Assembly (NCBI GenBank): GCA_025210655.1
Contig: JAOARG010000054.1
Location: forward strand, 1-64,000
Direction: 5' to 3'
Length of the DNA stretch: 64,000 nt
Source of the DNA: Bacillota bacterium
Lineage (GTDB): Bacteria > Bacillota > Clostridia > Peptostreptococcales > Acidaminobacteraceae
Numbering within the stretch: the stretch's first letter is position 1; each line of letters opens with the position of its first letter. The notes beneath the pieces were generated by a model that saw only the letters and a list, made by a program, of their open reading frames with translations, ran no database searches and had not been told where the DNA came from. The position numbers and the translations under genes were made by a program. Below, one piece after another: positions 7,737 through 15,743 of this stretch.

Positions 7737-9647
7737 TTATCTTAGTAATTGAAGAACTCCTTGAGGACGCTGATTAACCTGTGACAACATAGATTGTGCT
7801 GCCTGAGTTATGATGTTGTTTTTAGTAAACAACATCATCTCTTTAGCCATATCAACATCTTTAATTCTTGACTCCGCTGCTGTTAAATTTTCAGATGATG
7901 TTACAAGATTATTGACTGCATACTCTAATCTATTTTGATAGGCACCGAGTTTAGCCCTTTCAGCTGATACCGCCTCAATAGCACTATCAACAACCTCAAT
8001 TGAATTTTCAGCCCCCTGTTGACTTCCAATATCTAAAGATGTTATATTAAGTGCTTCGCTCGACATCTCATTTATATCTACCTTAACAGTTTGATTTCCA
8101 TTTGCACCAATGTGTAATATTAAAGAATCATTTGTGGTTACATCCGAAGCATCTTGAATCTCTTGAAAATTAGAAAAAGTATTATTAAACTTATCATTAT
8201 CATCTATAGACAATAAGAACCCAGTAATAGAATTACTTTCTCCTTTCTTTCCTTGAACTTGTAATCTGCCACCTGAAGTTAAACTTACATCTAGTTCATT
8301 AGATGATACACCACTAATTTGTGATGCAATACCAGAAGCAATTGCAGTACTTAGATCAGATATTCTAGTAGACCCTGAAACTTCTATCATAACTTCAATT
8401 TGACCTTTCCCGCGAAAATCCCCCTTCACCTTTATAATACTACCTGATAATACATTAAGATTATCACCATTAGAATTTTTCAAATCTGTTATATTAGCAT
8501 CTTTTTCATTAGTTAAATGCACCCTACCAATTCCTGATAAACCACTTGTAGATGATGTTGATATTTCATATTCAGATTTATCAATATTGTCTAATATAGT
8601 AAATTTTATCGAGCCACCTGAAAAAGTTGCTTCAATACCACTTATACCAGCTCCTGAAAGTGCGTAATCTACCTCAGCTGCTAAATCTTCTCCACTATAT
8701 AACCCTCCTGAAATAAAAATCACAATTTCACTTCCACCATTTTTTGAAACAGTAAACATATTATTAGAATCAGTTACTAACGTTCCCTTACCTTCTAAAA
8801 ATGTATCAATATTATCCAGTCTTAAAAAAGAGTTGGGAGATATATTACTTCTATTAGAATACTCATTTAAACCTAAATAACCTGATGCTCCTGTTCCGCT
8901 AACCCAAACCTCACAAGTTGCATAATTATGCCAACTATTAAAACTAATAGAACCACTTTCACTGACCTTTACAGTTATTCTATTCAAATTTAATTCTGAT
9001 CCAAGTTTCCCAGAAATCATAGTTTCCAACTGTGTATATGTATAATTCCCCTTATCTAATAAGACATTACCAGAAATTCCTGAATCTCCTTCGAACCTAA
9101 GCCAAACACCTGATTTCACAGCTACTTGTTGACCAATATTTTCACCATATCCAGAACTTCTATCAAGATCTGAATACTCTAGCTTTGATGATTGTAAAAT
9201 ATCTCCCCTAGCATCAGTAAGCTTGGATCTATCCCCATTCAATAGTTTTTTACTATTGAACTCTGTACTATCAGAAATTCTATCAATTTCAGTAGTTAAC
9301 TGAATAATCTCCTTTTGTAATTCTGCCCTATCCAAATTTGTCTGAGTATCATTTGATGCCTCAACAGAAAGTTCTCTCATTCTTTGCAAAATTGAATGAG
9401 TTTCATTAAGGGCTCCTTCAACAGTTTGAATAAGCGATATACCATTTTGTGTATTCTTTGATGCCATTTCAAGACCTTTAATCTGGCCCCTCATTTTTTC
9501 TGATATTGCAAGACCTGCAGCATCATCTCCAGCTCTATTAATTCTTTGTCCTGAAGATAGTTTTTCAATAGCTTTGCTTCCGTTTACATTATTGACCGAT
9601 AACCGTCTATATGTATTGAGTGCTGAGATATTATGATTAATCCTCAA
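7737..9647 (-). CDS. Flagellin 1 (large D2/D3 insert)
   Basis: A 636-residue flagellin, the filament subunit exported by the flagellar type III system. The N-terminal D0/D1 region starts MRINHNISALNTYRRLSVNN and contains [18 protein letters not shown]. The C-terminal D1/D0 ends [20 protein letters not shown]. The roughly 350-residue variable middle is Ser/Gly/Thr-rich with repeated segments such as SGSISFNS and SGGLYSGEDLAAEVDYALSG. It closely parallels flagellin 2, so the two are duplicates, but this copy is more divergent. It starts with TTG (9645-9647) after GGGAGG, and its leader hairpin loop lacks GGA. Serines and threonines in the insert are likely Maf glycosylation sites (inference). 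Confidence 0.95.
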   Translation of the reverse strand: MRINHNISALNTYRRLSVNNVNGSKAIEKLSSGQRINRAGDDAAGLAISEKMRGQIKGLEMASKNTQNGISLIQTVEGALNETHSILQRMRELSVEASNDTQTNLDRAELQKEIIQLTTEIDRISDSTEFNSKKLLNGDRSKLTDARGDILQSSKLEYSDLDRSSGYGENIGQQVAVKSGVWLRFEGDSGISGNVLLDKGNYTYTQLETMISGKLGSELNLNRITVKVSESGSISFNSWHNYATCEVWVSGTGASGYLGLNEYSNRSNISPNSFLRLDNIDTFLEGKGTLVTDSNNMFTVSKNGGSEIVIFISGGLYSGEDLAAEVDYALSGAGISGIEATFSGGSIKFTILDNIDKSEYEISTSSTSGLSGIGRVHLTNEKDANITDLKNSNGDNLNVLSGSIIKVKGDFRGKGQIEVMIEVSGSTRISDLSTAIASGIASQISGVSSNELDVSLTSGGRLQVQGKKGESNSITGFLLSIDDNDKFNNTFSNFQEIQDASDVTTNDSLILHIGANGNQTVKVDINEMSSEALNITSLDIGSQQGAENSIEVVDSAIEAVSAERAKLGAYQNRLEYAVNNLVTSSENLTAAESRIKDVDMAKEMMLFTKNNIITQAAQSMLSQVNQRPQGVLQLLR

Positions 9648-9680
9648 TGTAATTCCTCCCTGATGTATTTACTAGCATAT

Positions 9681-9697
9681 TTGGGCTTCGTTGCCAA
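9681..9697 (-). promoter_or_regulatory. Leader hairpin of flagellin 1 (degenerate CsrA-type site)
   Basis: On the minus strand TTGGC-AACGAA-GCCCAA forms a short hairpin about 25 bases before the GGGAGG ribosome site. It matches the hairpin in front of flagellin 2 in position and stem sequence, but the loop reads AACGAA rather than AGGA, so the GGA needed by CsrA is missing. Confidence 0.5.
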
Positions 9698-9706
9698 TAT
9701 TTACAC

Positions 9707-9747
9707 AATATTAAACCTCTTCCTATAAGAAAGAGGTTTAATATTAA
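9707..9747 (-). terminator. Hairpin after flagellin 2
   Basis: An AT-rich 13-base stem (TATTAAACCTCTT and its complement) around a short loop lies between flagellin 2 and flagellin 1. The downstream tract is only moderately U-rich, so it may be a leaky terminator that lets some transcript into flagellin 1, which has no clear promoter of its own. Confidence 0.6.
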
Positions 9748-9760
9748 ATTATATTTTCAA

Positions 9761-11671
9761 TTATCTTAATAACTGAAGTACTCCCTGAGGTTGCTGATTA
9801 GCTTGAGCTAACATTGATTGTGCAGCCTGAGTAAGGATGTTATTCTTAGTGAATGACATCATTTCCTTAGCCATGTCAACGTCTCTAATTCTTGATTCAG
9901 CAGCTGTTAAGTTCTCAGCTGAAGTTCCAAGGTTATTGATTGTATGCTCAAGTCTGTTTTGGTATGCACCAAGCTTAGCTCTCTCAGCAGATACTGCCTC
10001 AATAGCGTTGTTTACAACTGTAATTGAGTTTTCAGCACCCTGTTGAGTTCCGATGTTTACAGATGCTAAGTTAAGTGATTCACTTGACATCTCATTTACA
10101 TCTACCTTAACAGTTTGATTCTCATTTGCACCAATGTGGAATACTAATGAATCATTAGTAGTTACATCAGCAGCATCTTGAGTCTCTGCAAAATTCGCAA
10201 AATAGTTATTGAATTTACTATTATCATCGATAGATAAAGAGAAGTCCTCTATTGAGTTTTCCTCACCAATTTTACCTTCGATTTGTAACTTTCCACCTGA
10301 AGTTAAGCTAACACTTATTTCATTAGCAGAAAGACCACTTATTTGAGAAGCAATACCAGATGCAATTGCATCTCCTAAATCAGATACATTTGTTCCACCA
10401 GAAACAGCAACAGTTATTTCTGTAAGAGCTGTACCATTGTATTTACCATTAAATTTAATTGTATTTCCAGATACGATGTTTAAAGTATCTCCATCTGCAT
10501 CTTTAAGATCAGTTACAGCAGCATCAGTAGCTCCAGTAACAGTAACAGAAGCTATCCCAGAGAATCCATTAGATCCAGCTGAAGCAATTGCATACTCAGA
10601 AGAATCATTAGAATCTGCTAAAGTGAATCTTACAGCACCACTTGCAAAAGTAGCGTCAATTCCACTTATACCAGCTCCAGATAAAGCAGCATCAATCTTA
10701 GCAGCTAAATCCGCTCCACTATATACTCCACCTGAAATTGTAACTGTTGTTGCAGCTCCACCATCAATAGCTACTGTAAACGCATTATTTGAACCAGAAA
10801 TAAATGTTCCAATACCTTCAACTGTAGTGTCAATAGCATCTAGAGTTACACCACTACCTGATCCAATAACAACACCATTACCAGCTCTTCCAATTCCTAG
10901 GAATCCAGAATCTCCTGTACCTGATATAGTAACAGTAATCTTTTGCTGTACAGTACTACTTTGGAATGAAATAGCACCACTAGAGCTGATATCAATTGTA
11001 ATATCTGGTTTTAATGCTGCGACTCCAGAAATTTTTCCTGAAATCATAGCTTCTAATTGTGCATAAGTGTAGTTACCTTTATCAAGAGTAATCTTACCAC
11101 TACCAGACACACCACTGAACTGAATAGTTACACCTGACTTAATTGCAACTTGCTGACTAACATTATTTCCATCAGCAGAAGTATTATCAAGTTCAGTATA
11201 GCTTAACTTAGCAGACTGAAGGATATCTCCCTTTGCTTCTGTAGCTTTAGAAAGATCACCATTTAAAAGTTTCTTAGTATTGAATTCAGTTGTAGAAGAA
11301 ATTCTATCAATTTCTGAAGTTAACTGCTCAATCTCTTTTTGTAGTTCAGCTCTATCTGAATCTGTTTGAGTATCATTTGATGCTTGAACAGAAAGTTCTC
11401 TCATTCTTTGTAGGATTGAGTGAGTCTCATTTAATGCTCCCTCAGCTGTTTGAATTAAAGAGATACCATTCTGAGCATTGTTTGAAGCCATTTCTAAACC
11501 TTTGATCTGACCTCTCATTTTTTCCGATATTGCAAGACCTGCAGCATCGTCCCCAGCTCTATTGATTCTTAGACCTGAAGAAAGTTTTTCGATAGACTTA
11601 CTACCATTAGCATTGTTTGACGTTAATTGTCTGTACGTGTTAAGTGCAGCAATATTATGATTTATACGCAT
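9761..11671 (-). CDS. Flagellin 2 (main filament flagellin)
   Basis: A 636-residue flagellin with start ATG at 11671 ([16 protein letters not shown]), chosen because AAGGAGG lies seven bases upstream and homology begins there. An in-frame start 63 bases further upstream would add an unrelated N-terminus. D0/D1 helices are intact at both ends ([38 protein letters not shown]). The middle is a long Ser/Gly/Ala/Thr-rich insert with flagellin-IN-like motifs such as [20 protein letters not shown]. It has a sigma-28 promoter and a structured leader with a GGA loop, so it is probably the major, CsrA-controlled flagellin. Codon choice is more uniform than in flagellin 1, in line with high expression. 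Confidence 0.96.
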   Translation of the reverse strand: MRINHNIAALNTYRQLTSNNANGSKSIEKLSSGLRINRAGDDAAGLAISEKMRGQIKGLEMASNNAQNGISLIQTAEGALNETHSILQRMRELSVQASNDTQTDSDRAELQKEIEQLTSEIDRISSTTEFNTKKLLNGDLSKATEAKGDILQSAKLSYTELDNTSADGNNVSQQVAIKSGVTIQFSGVSGSGKITLDKGNYTYAQLEAMISGKISGVAALKPDITIDISSSGAISFQSSTVQQKITVTISGTGDSGFLGIGRAGNGVVIGSGSGVTLDAIDTTVEGIGTFISGSNNAFTVAIDGGAATTVTISGGVYSGADLAAKIDAALSGAGISGIDATFASGAVRFTLADSNDSSEYAIASAGSNGFSGIASVTVTGATDAAVTDLKDADGDTLNIVSGNTIKFNGKYNGTALTEITVAVSGGTNVSDLGDAIASGIASQISGLSANEISVSLTSGGKLQIEGKIGEENSIEDFSLSIDDNSKFNNYFANFAETQDAADVTTNDSLVFHIGANENQTVKVDVNEMSSESLNLASVNIGTQQGAENSITVVNNAIEAVSAERAKLGAYQNRLEHTINNLGTSAENLTAAESRIRDVDMAKEMMSFTKNNILTQAAQSMLAQANQQPQGVLQLLR

Positions 11672-11700
11672 ACCTATTCCTCCTTGAGAATTTAATAATT

Positions 11701-11716
11701 TTGGCATCCTTGCCAA
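11701..11716 (-). promoter_or_regulatory. Leader hairpin with GGA loop (candidate CsrA site) of flagellin 2
   Basis: On the minus strand TTGGCA-AGGA-TGCCAA is a perfect six-pair hairpin with AGGA in the loop, about 20 bases upstream of the AAGGAGG ribosome site, which itself contains a second GGA. CsrA dimers typically bind such paired GGA sites, as in the Bacillus hag leader. The assignment to CsrA is inference. Confidence 0.6.
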
Positions 11717-11736
11717 TAAAATTTTTATAGACATTC

Positions 11737-11762
11737 GTCACTTCCTGTGGCCACTAAGGAAG
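11737..11762 (-). promoter_or_regulatory. Second leader hairpin of flagellin 2
   Basis: A perfect stem ACTTCCT / AGGAAGT encloses the palindrome TGGCCA in the roughly 110-base leader between the sigma-28 promoter and the ribosome site. It could stabilise the mRNA or present a further GGA (AGGAAG). Function is inferred only from position. Confidence 0.5.
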
Positions 11763-11785
11763 TAATTTCAGCCTTCTATTTACTA

Positions 11786-11814
11786 TTATCGTCATCATCA
11801 TTCATAATCTTTAA
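11786..11814 (-). promoter_or_regulatory. Sigma-28-type promoter of flagellin 2
   Basis: The minus strand has TTAAAG (11814-11809), a 15-base spacer and GACGATAATAG (-10). The same arrangement occurs in front of flgM and flgF in this window, so the motif is a recurrent late flagellar promoter. Confidence 0.75.
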
Positions 11815-11837
11815 TTTTTTTTATAACTTTTTTAATT

Positions 11838-13694
11838 TTATCTTAGTAATTGTAAAACTCCCTGTGGCTGTTGGTTTGCCTGTGAAAGCATAGACTGTGC
11901 AGCCTGGGATAAAATATTATTTTTTGTGAAATCCATCATTTCCTTAGCCATATCTACATCCCTAATTCTTGATTCTGAAGCCGAAAGGTTTTCAGAAGCA
12001 GTTCCAAGATTGTTTATACTATGCTCTAGTCTGTTTTGTACAGCACCAAGCTTAGCTCTATAACTAGAAATTGATTCAATTGCATCATTGTAAATTTTGA
12101 TTGCATTATTGGCATCTTCCTGAGTTGATGATACATCCAGTGCATACTCTGTAATCTTACTAGAAGACCCCTCTTCTACACCACCAGTTGCATTATCATC
12201 TTTTAAGAATTTTGCAGTAATACTACCATCCTTTGAAGTAACCCTACCTTCAGAACCACCTGCAAGACTTAGGGTAGATGCCCCCATATCTTCAAGGTAA
12301 AAGTTCATAGTTTGACCTTGATTTGCACCAATGTGGAATGAAAGCTTTTCAGGTGATCCTCCAAGATCTTCCCATAGAACATTGAAGTTACCAATAAGAT
12401 CTGATCCCTGGGGTACAACCGAAACAGGAGCTCCCTCTTCTTCAACTACTGCTGAAATATCAAGAGCCGGATTACCGTAATCAGATCCACCAATAGAACC
12501 TGTATCTGCATTGGTAAGATCGATATTGGAATTTGCTAAAGTAGCATTTGTATTAAAATCCGTTACAAAATCAGATTCATAGTCAGCACCTGCATAACCC
12601 CAAGTATACTTGGTATTAAGATCATCTATGGCATCATTTAAATCCGAACCTGCATTTGTCGAAAGATAATCCATTACTTCCTTTATACCTTCACCACCTG
12701 AATTTCTGATCTTAGCATCAAGGTATTTTACCCTTGCATAAGATACAGAATACATTCCAGAAGAAGTTGCTGGTAAATCAACAGCTGCATAGTTACCTTT
12801 AAGAGTAACAAATTTGGCCTCGTCATCGGCACCTGCTAAACCTGAAATATCACCTGCAAGCCTCCTATCAGCTCCTGGAATGAATTCAGACGTACCTTCT
12901 TTAAACCAAGACTTCAAACCAGCGGCATTCATAGTACGATTGGTAACCGCATGTACCATTTCATGGGCAATTGTTGTATCTAGATACTGATTACCTGATT
13001 TACCATCAGGGTTAGTAGATACATCTATGTCTTCAAAATAGTGCAGATTGACAGCTAGACTAAGTCCATTAACCTTACCATCCCCATCTACAGTAGTTCC
13101 TTGAACATATGCAAGATACTGTTCACTAGGTTCATCAACAAATTCGATATCAAGGTCAACATCATCGGCAATAAGACCATAATTATCTTTGATCATATCT
13201 GTAGAATTCTTTATCCACCAAGACTTTAAACCTTTCATTATCTCCTGCTTATCCTGTGTATTCTCAGAGAAATTCGAATCGGATTGAAGAAGTTTTTTGG
13301 TATTGAATTCAGTGGTTTTTGAAATTCTGTTTACCTCAGATGTCAACTGATTGATTTCCTTTTGGATCTCTAATCTGTCCGTATCTGTGTTTGTGTCATT
13401 GGCTGACTGAACAGCTAATTCTCTCATTCTTTGAACTATATTATGGGTTTCATTTAGTGCACCTTCTGCAGTCTGTATTAAAGAGATTGCATCCTGTGCA
13501 TTTTTACTCGCCATATCAAGTCCCCTAATCTGACCCCTCATCTTTTCAGATATAGCCAGACCAGCAGCGTCGTCTCCGGCCTTGTTTATCCTCTGGCCAG
13601 AAGATAATTTAGCCATCGATTTTGTAGCCATACTATTCGCTGAAGATAACTTAGAATAAGTGTTTAGTGCAGCAATATTATGATTTATTCTCAC
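11838..13694 (-). CDS. Flagellinolysin: flagellin with internal zinc metalloprotease domain
   Basis: A 618-residue flagellin whose variable middle is replaced by a gluzincin peptidase. D0/D1 are intact ([16 protein letters not shown] at the start; [20 protein letters not shown] at the end). Inside are [15 protein letters not shown], giving HEMVH at 244-248, and [12 protein letters not shown], in which Glu266 is the expected third zinc ligand. The W-F-x-E-G pattern after the HExxH matches the collagenase-like M9 arrangement found in flagellinolysins, so the filament would display a protease. It starts with GTG (13694) after AAGGAGG, with an ATGGA-loop hairpin upstream. It is encoded directly after csrA in the leftward direction. 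The family assignment is strong; its targets are unknown. Confidence 0.93.
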   Translation of the reverse strand: MRINHNIAALNTYSKLSSANSMATKSMAKLSSGQRINKAGDDAAGLAISEKMRGQIRGLDMASKNAQDAISLIQTAEGALNETHNIVQRMRELAVQSANDTNTDTDRLEIQKEINQLTSEVNRISKTTEFNTKKLLQSDSNFSENTQDKQEIMKGLKSWWIKNSTDMIKDNYGLIADDVDLDIEFVDEPSEQYLAYVQGTTVDGDGKVNGLSLAVNLHYFEDIDVSTNPDGKSGNQYLDTTIAHEMVHAVTNRTMNAAGLKSWFKEGTSEFIPGADRRLAGDISGLAGADDEAKFVTLKGNYAAVDLPATSSGMYSVSYARVKYLDAKIRNSGGEGIKEVMDYLSTNAGSDLNDAIDDLNTKYTWGYAGADYESDFVTDFNTNATLANSNIDLTNADTGSIGGSDYGNPALDISAVVEEEGAPVSVVPQGSDLIGNFNVLWEDLGGSPEKLSFHIGANQGQTMNFYLEDMGASTLSLAGGSEGRVTSKDGSITAKFLKDDNATGGVEEGSSSKITEYALDVSSTQEDANNAIKIYNDAIESISSYRAKLGAVQNRLEHSINNLGTASENLSASESRIRDVDMAKEMMDFTKNNILSQAAQSMLSQANQQPQGVLQLLR

Positions 13695-13721
13695 TAAGCC
13701 ATCCCTCCTTGAAAAAATTCA

Positions 13722-13739
13722 GTAGACCTCCATGTCTAC
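13722..13739 (-). promoter_or_regulatory. Leader hairpin with GGA loop (candidate CsrA site) of flagellinolysin
   Basis: On the minus strand GTAGAC-ATGGAG-GTCTAC is a perfect hairpin whose loop holds ATGGA, matching the CsrA preference ANGGA. It lies just upstream of an AAGGAGG ribosome site carrying a second GGA. The stem sequence is unrelated to that of the flagellin 2 hairpin, but geometry and loop are conserved. Confidence 0.62.
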
Positions 13740-13831
13740 CTAGATTATGATGATTCATGACTCACCTAAGCAAACACCACACTATACGTGTTTACTTAAG
13801 GAAATCATGAAGTGAATCTCGTTGAGATTCA

Positions 13832-13989
13832 TTCGCGGGTGCTAGATCGTTGGTCGGGGAGTCGGTAAAATGAAATACTTTTAGAGCAAAATCACTTCTA
13901 TATATTAGTCATTTTCTACTGATAGAAGCTGATTTTTATTTTAATTCCTTGACCTTCCGACCTACCACCCACGATCTACCACCTACGAA
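13832..13989. repeat. Heptad inverted-repeat element A1 with nested hairpin
   Basis: The left arm (13832-13865) consists of degenerate 7-base units of type TCGTNGG, and the right arm (13956-13989) is its inverted counterpart (CCGACCTACCACCCACG...). The interior holds another hairpin, AAATCA-TTCTAT ... ATAGAAG-TGATTT (13888-13937), that recurs elsewhere. The element fills the gap after csrA and ends one base before the csrA stop codon. Confidence 0.75.
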
Positions 13990-13990
13990 A

Positions 13991-14221
13991 TTACTTTTTA
14001 AACATCTTAGACAACTCTTTTAAGTCCAAATCACCTTTTTTAACCTTCGCTGCTTCATTTTCTTTCTGAATTTCAAGATAAAGTTCTTTTCTATAAATAG
14101 AAACATTTTTAGGTGCATCTATCCCTATCCTTACTTTTCCATCTTCTGTGTTTATAATCTTTATCTCAATATCATCATTAATAATAATACTTTCATCTTT
14201 TTTTCTAGTAAGTATAAGCAT
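13991..14221 (-). CDS. csrA: CsrA translational regulator
   Basis: A 76-residue RNA-binding protein that blocks translation of target mRNAs, flagellin in particular, by binding GGA-containing hairpins. The sequence starts [20 protein letters not shown], has the conserved [19 protein letters not shown] core, and Arg44 (VSIYRKE) is the RNA-contact residue. It is slightly longer than enteric CsrA, as in Bacillus. It begins ten bases after the fliW stop with an AGGAGG site, the usual fliW-csrA pair in which FliW sequesters CsrA until flagellin is exported. Two flagellin leaders next to it carry matching GGA hairpins. Confidence 0.97.
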   Translation of the reverse strand: MLILTRKKDESIIINDDIEIKIINTEDGKVRIGIDAPKNVSIYRKELYLEIQKENEAAKVKKGDLDLKELSKMFKK

Positions 14222-14231
14222 GGGACACCTC

Positions 14232-14669
14232 CTATTTTTTCTCTTCTTTGAAGATTTTATATTTTAGAGGATATTCGTCCCCATCAAGAACGATTTGCTT
14301 TGCTTTTTTGTTTTTTGAATTCACAAGCACTGGCCCTTTTAGATTGATAGTTGCATTTTTGATATTTTCAGTAATAACAGTAATTGAATACACTATCAAA
14401 TCCTCTTGATTTTCTAATTCTAATTGTTTTACAACTGTCTCTGGAATATCAAACTCGTAATTTTGAATAAATAAAAAGGGGTTAGTAACAATAAAGCTTA
14501 TTTCCGGCTCTTCAACAGATTGAAGCCAATAAAACACTGTATCCTCATCATCTGCAGATAGTACAATATATTTCTTTAGTTCATCAAAACCTAATATTCC
14601 ACTTGCAAAACTTATGATATTATTCTCATCTACATCCACTTCTCCAAAAGTTGGGGTATTTATTTTCAT
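14232..14669 (-). CDS. fliW: FliW flagellar assembly factor, CsrA antagonist
   Basis: A 145-residue Fli[22 protein letters not shown] at the N-terminus, then [19 protein letters not shown] and the [19 protein letters not shown] segment that is highly conserved. FliW binds CsrA allosterically and also binds cytoplasmic flagellin, so flagellin export frees FliW to inhibit CsrA. It is encoded immediately upstream of csrA in the same operon. A 314-base gap before it holds a multi-hairpin repeat rather than a clear promoter. Identity is clear from length, sequence and neighbourhood. Confidence 0.96.
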   Translation of the reverse strand: MKINTPTFGEVDVDENNIISFASGILGFDELKKYIVLSADDEDTVFYWLQSVEEPEISFIVTNPFLFIQNYEFDIPETVVKQLELENQEDLIVYSITVITENIKNATINLKGPVLVNSKNKKAKQIVLDGDEYPLKYKIFKEEKK

Positions 14670-14692
14670 GTTTATTACCTCCCTATTTTTTA

Positions 14693-14981
14693 TGGCTGTT
14701 CAAAATCACAGCCACGTTGAGCATTATGACACGTCATAAAGTTAAGCGGTCTATTCATTCCCGTTAAGCGATGAGTTTATCAACTAATTGTTAAGCAGTA
14801 ATTCTTCAAATTACGTACGTTGATACTTTACTCCGTAAACTTTCTTTAAATTTTAAAGAGCTTGCGGTAGTAAGGTTTCCGAGTACAGCATTGAAAATGC
14901 CGCTTAACGCCATAGTAATGGCTGCTTCACGGTGATACACCTGCTTAACGTATATTGATATAATCAATTACTGCTTAACGC
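14693..14981. repeat. Fishbone repeat, linker CTGCTTAACG
   Basis: This fills the gap upstream of fliW. Four linkers of type GTTAAGC(A/G)G or GTTGAGC (14715, 14741, 14762, 14790) occur on the left and four of type (C/T)GCTT(A/C)ACG (14900-14980) on the right; these are reverse complements. Between linkers lie small palindromes with unrelated sequences: TTATGAC-AC-GTCATAA, AGTT-TATC-AACT, TAATT-CTTCA-AATTA, GCATT-GA-AATGC, CCAT-AGTA-ATGG, GGTG-ATA-CACC, ATTGAT-ATA-ATCAAT. No gene is visible here. Confidence 0.7.
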
Positions 14982-14983
14982 CC

Positions 14984-15547
14984 TTATATTTTCATATCCA
15001 TATTCTCACCAACATACTCAAAACTTATTGAATTGTATTGAGCCATAGATGTCTTAACCTGTCCCGGTGTATAATTTATGACCGGAGGATTTACATTAAC
15101 AGTCTGTCTGGATTCACCCTTATTATACTGTATATCATTCTCACCTTCCTCAACTGTAATCTGAGGTCTAGTTTGAGGTACGGACTTCACTGTAATATCA
15201 GTATTAAAAGTTTCAAATCCATTTTGCTCAGCTTGGCTAGCTACAGCGTCGACTCCTGTATGGATATCAATCATCTCATCCCCTTGGCTAACAACCCTAC
15301 TCATACCCTTGCTGTGGGCGCTTTGGGCATTTGATATCATATCATCAAGAAGAGCCCTAACACCCTTTAGACCTGCCTCAGCAAAACTTTGACTTTGATC
15401 AATCTTTACCTTAGGTAAAGTAGTCTCTATGTCCATCCTGACATGATCAGTCTCAAGCTGAAGATCAGCCTTAGGTTGCTGAATTTCCTGCCTTGCAGGA
15501 CTAGTCTCAATTTGAATTTTAGCCGGAGTAGTTGTAATCCTAATCAT
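14984..15547 (-). CDS. DUF6470-family flagellar-operon protein (YviE-like)
   Basis: A 187-residue protein beginning MIRITTTPAKIQIETSPARQ, with repeated pairing of I-x-T/Q-x-x-x-A-x-I patterns (QPKADLQLETDHVRMDIETT). It has no signal peptide and no membrane segment. This matches the YviE/DUF6470 proteins encoded between flgL and fliW in Bacillus and Clostridia, which is also its position here. Function is unknown. It is flanked on both sides by intergenic repeat elements, so it may be transcribed separately from flgL. Confidence 0.75.
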   Translation of the reverse strand: MIRITTTPAKIQIETSPARQEIQQPKADLQLETDHVRMDIETTLPKVKIDQSQSFAEAGLKGVRALLDDMISNAQSAHSKGMSRVVSQGDEMIDIHTGVDAVASQAEQNGFETFNTDITVKSVPQTRPQITVEEGENDIQYNKGESRQTVNVNPPVINYTPGQVKTSMAQYNSISFEYVGENMDMKI

Positions 15548-15585
15548 ATTTTCACCTTCTTTTAAAAAGTACCGGAGATACTTTT

Positions 15586-15685
15586 TCGTGAGTCGTAGTT
15601 AGTAGGTCGTGGGTCGGAAAATCTTTAAATAACTTTCAAGGTCTTAGCTTTTCCGACCTACCACCTACGACCCACGACCTACGAA
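15586..15685. repeat. Heptad inverted-repeat element A2
   Basis: The left arm 15586-15617 reads as heptads TCGTGAG TCGTAGT TAGTAGG TCGTGGG TCGG. The right arm 15653-15685 is the inverse (CCGACCTACCACCTACGACC...). The 35-base interior is unrelated to that of the other copies. It is followed by two small hairpins, TAGTTACACTTTATGTAACTA and the GC-rich one at 15711-15731. Confidence 0.8.
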
Positions 15686-15710
15686 TACTAGTTACACTTT
15701 ATGTAACTAT

Positions 15711-15731
15711 TGCCCGAGGCATCGCCTCAGG
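15711..15731 (-). terminator. GC-rich hairpin after flgL
   Basis: On the minus strand GCCTGAGGC-GAT-GCCTCGGGC forms a strong stem 12 bases after the flgL stop. There is no U-tract directly behind it, so it is terminator-like rather than canonical. Confidence 0.5.
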
Positions 15732-15743
15732 CAAAATAAATTT

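Noticed and set aside
10437-11066. A 209-codon open frame on the plus strand opposite flagellin 2.
   Set aside because: It is a shadow of the repetitive Ala/Ser/Thr/Gly codons of the flagellin insert, has no ribosome site, and the protein is low-complexity.
7737-11671. The idea that flagellin 1 is a pseudogene.
   Set aside because: It has a divergent insert and a TTG start, but both conserved ends are intact, there is no frameshift, and it has a ribosome site and a terminator.
13832-13989. Heptad elements considered as insertion-sequence ends.
   Set aside because: No transposase gene lies between any pair of arms in the window and no target duplication is evident; they are reported as repeats instead.
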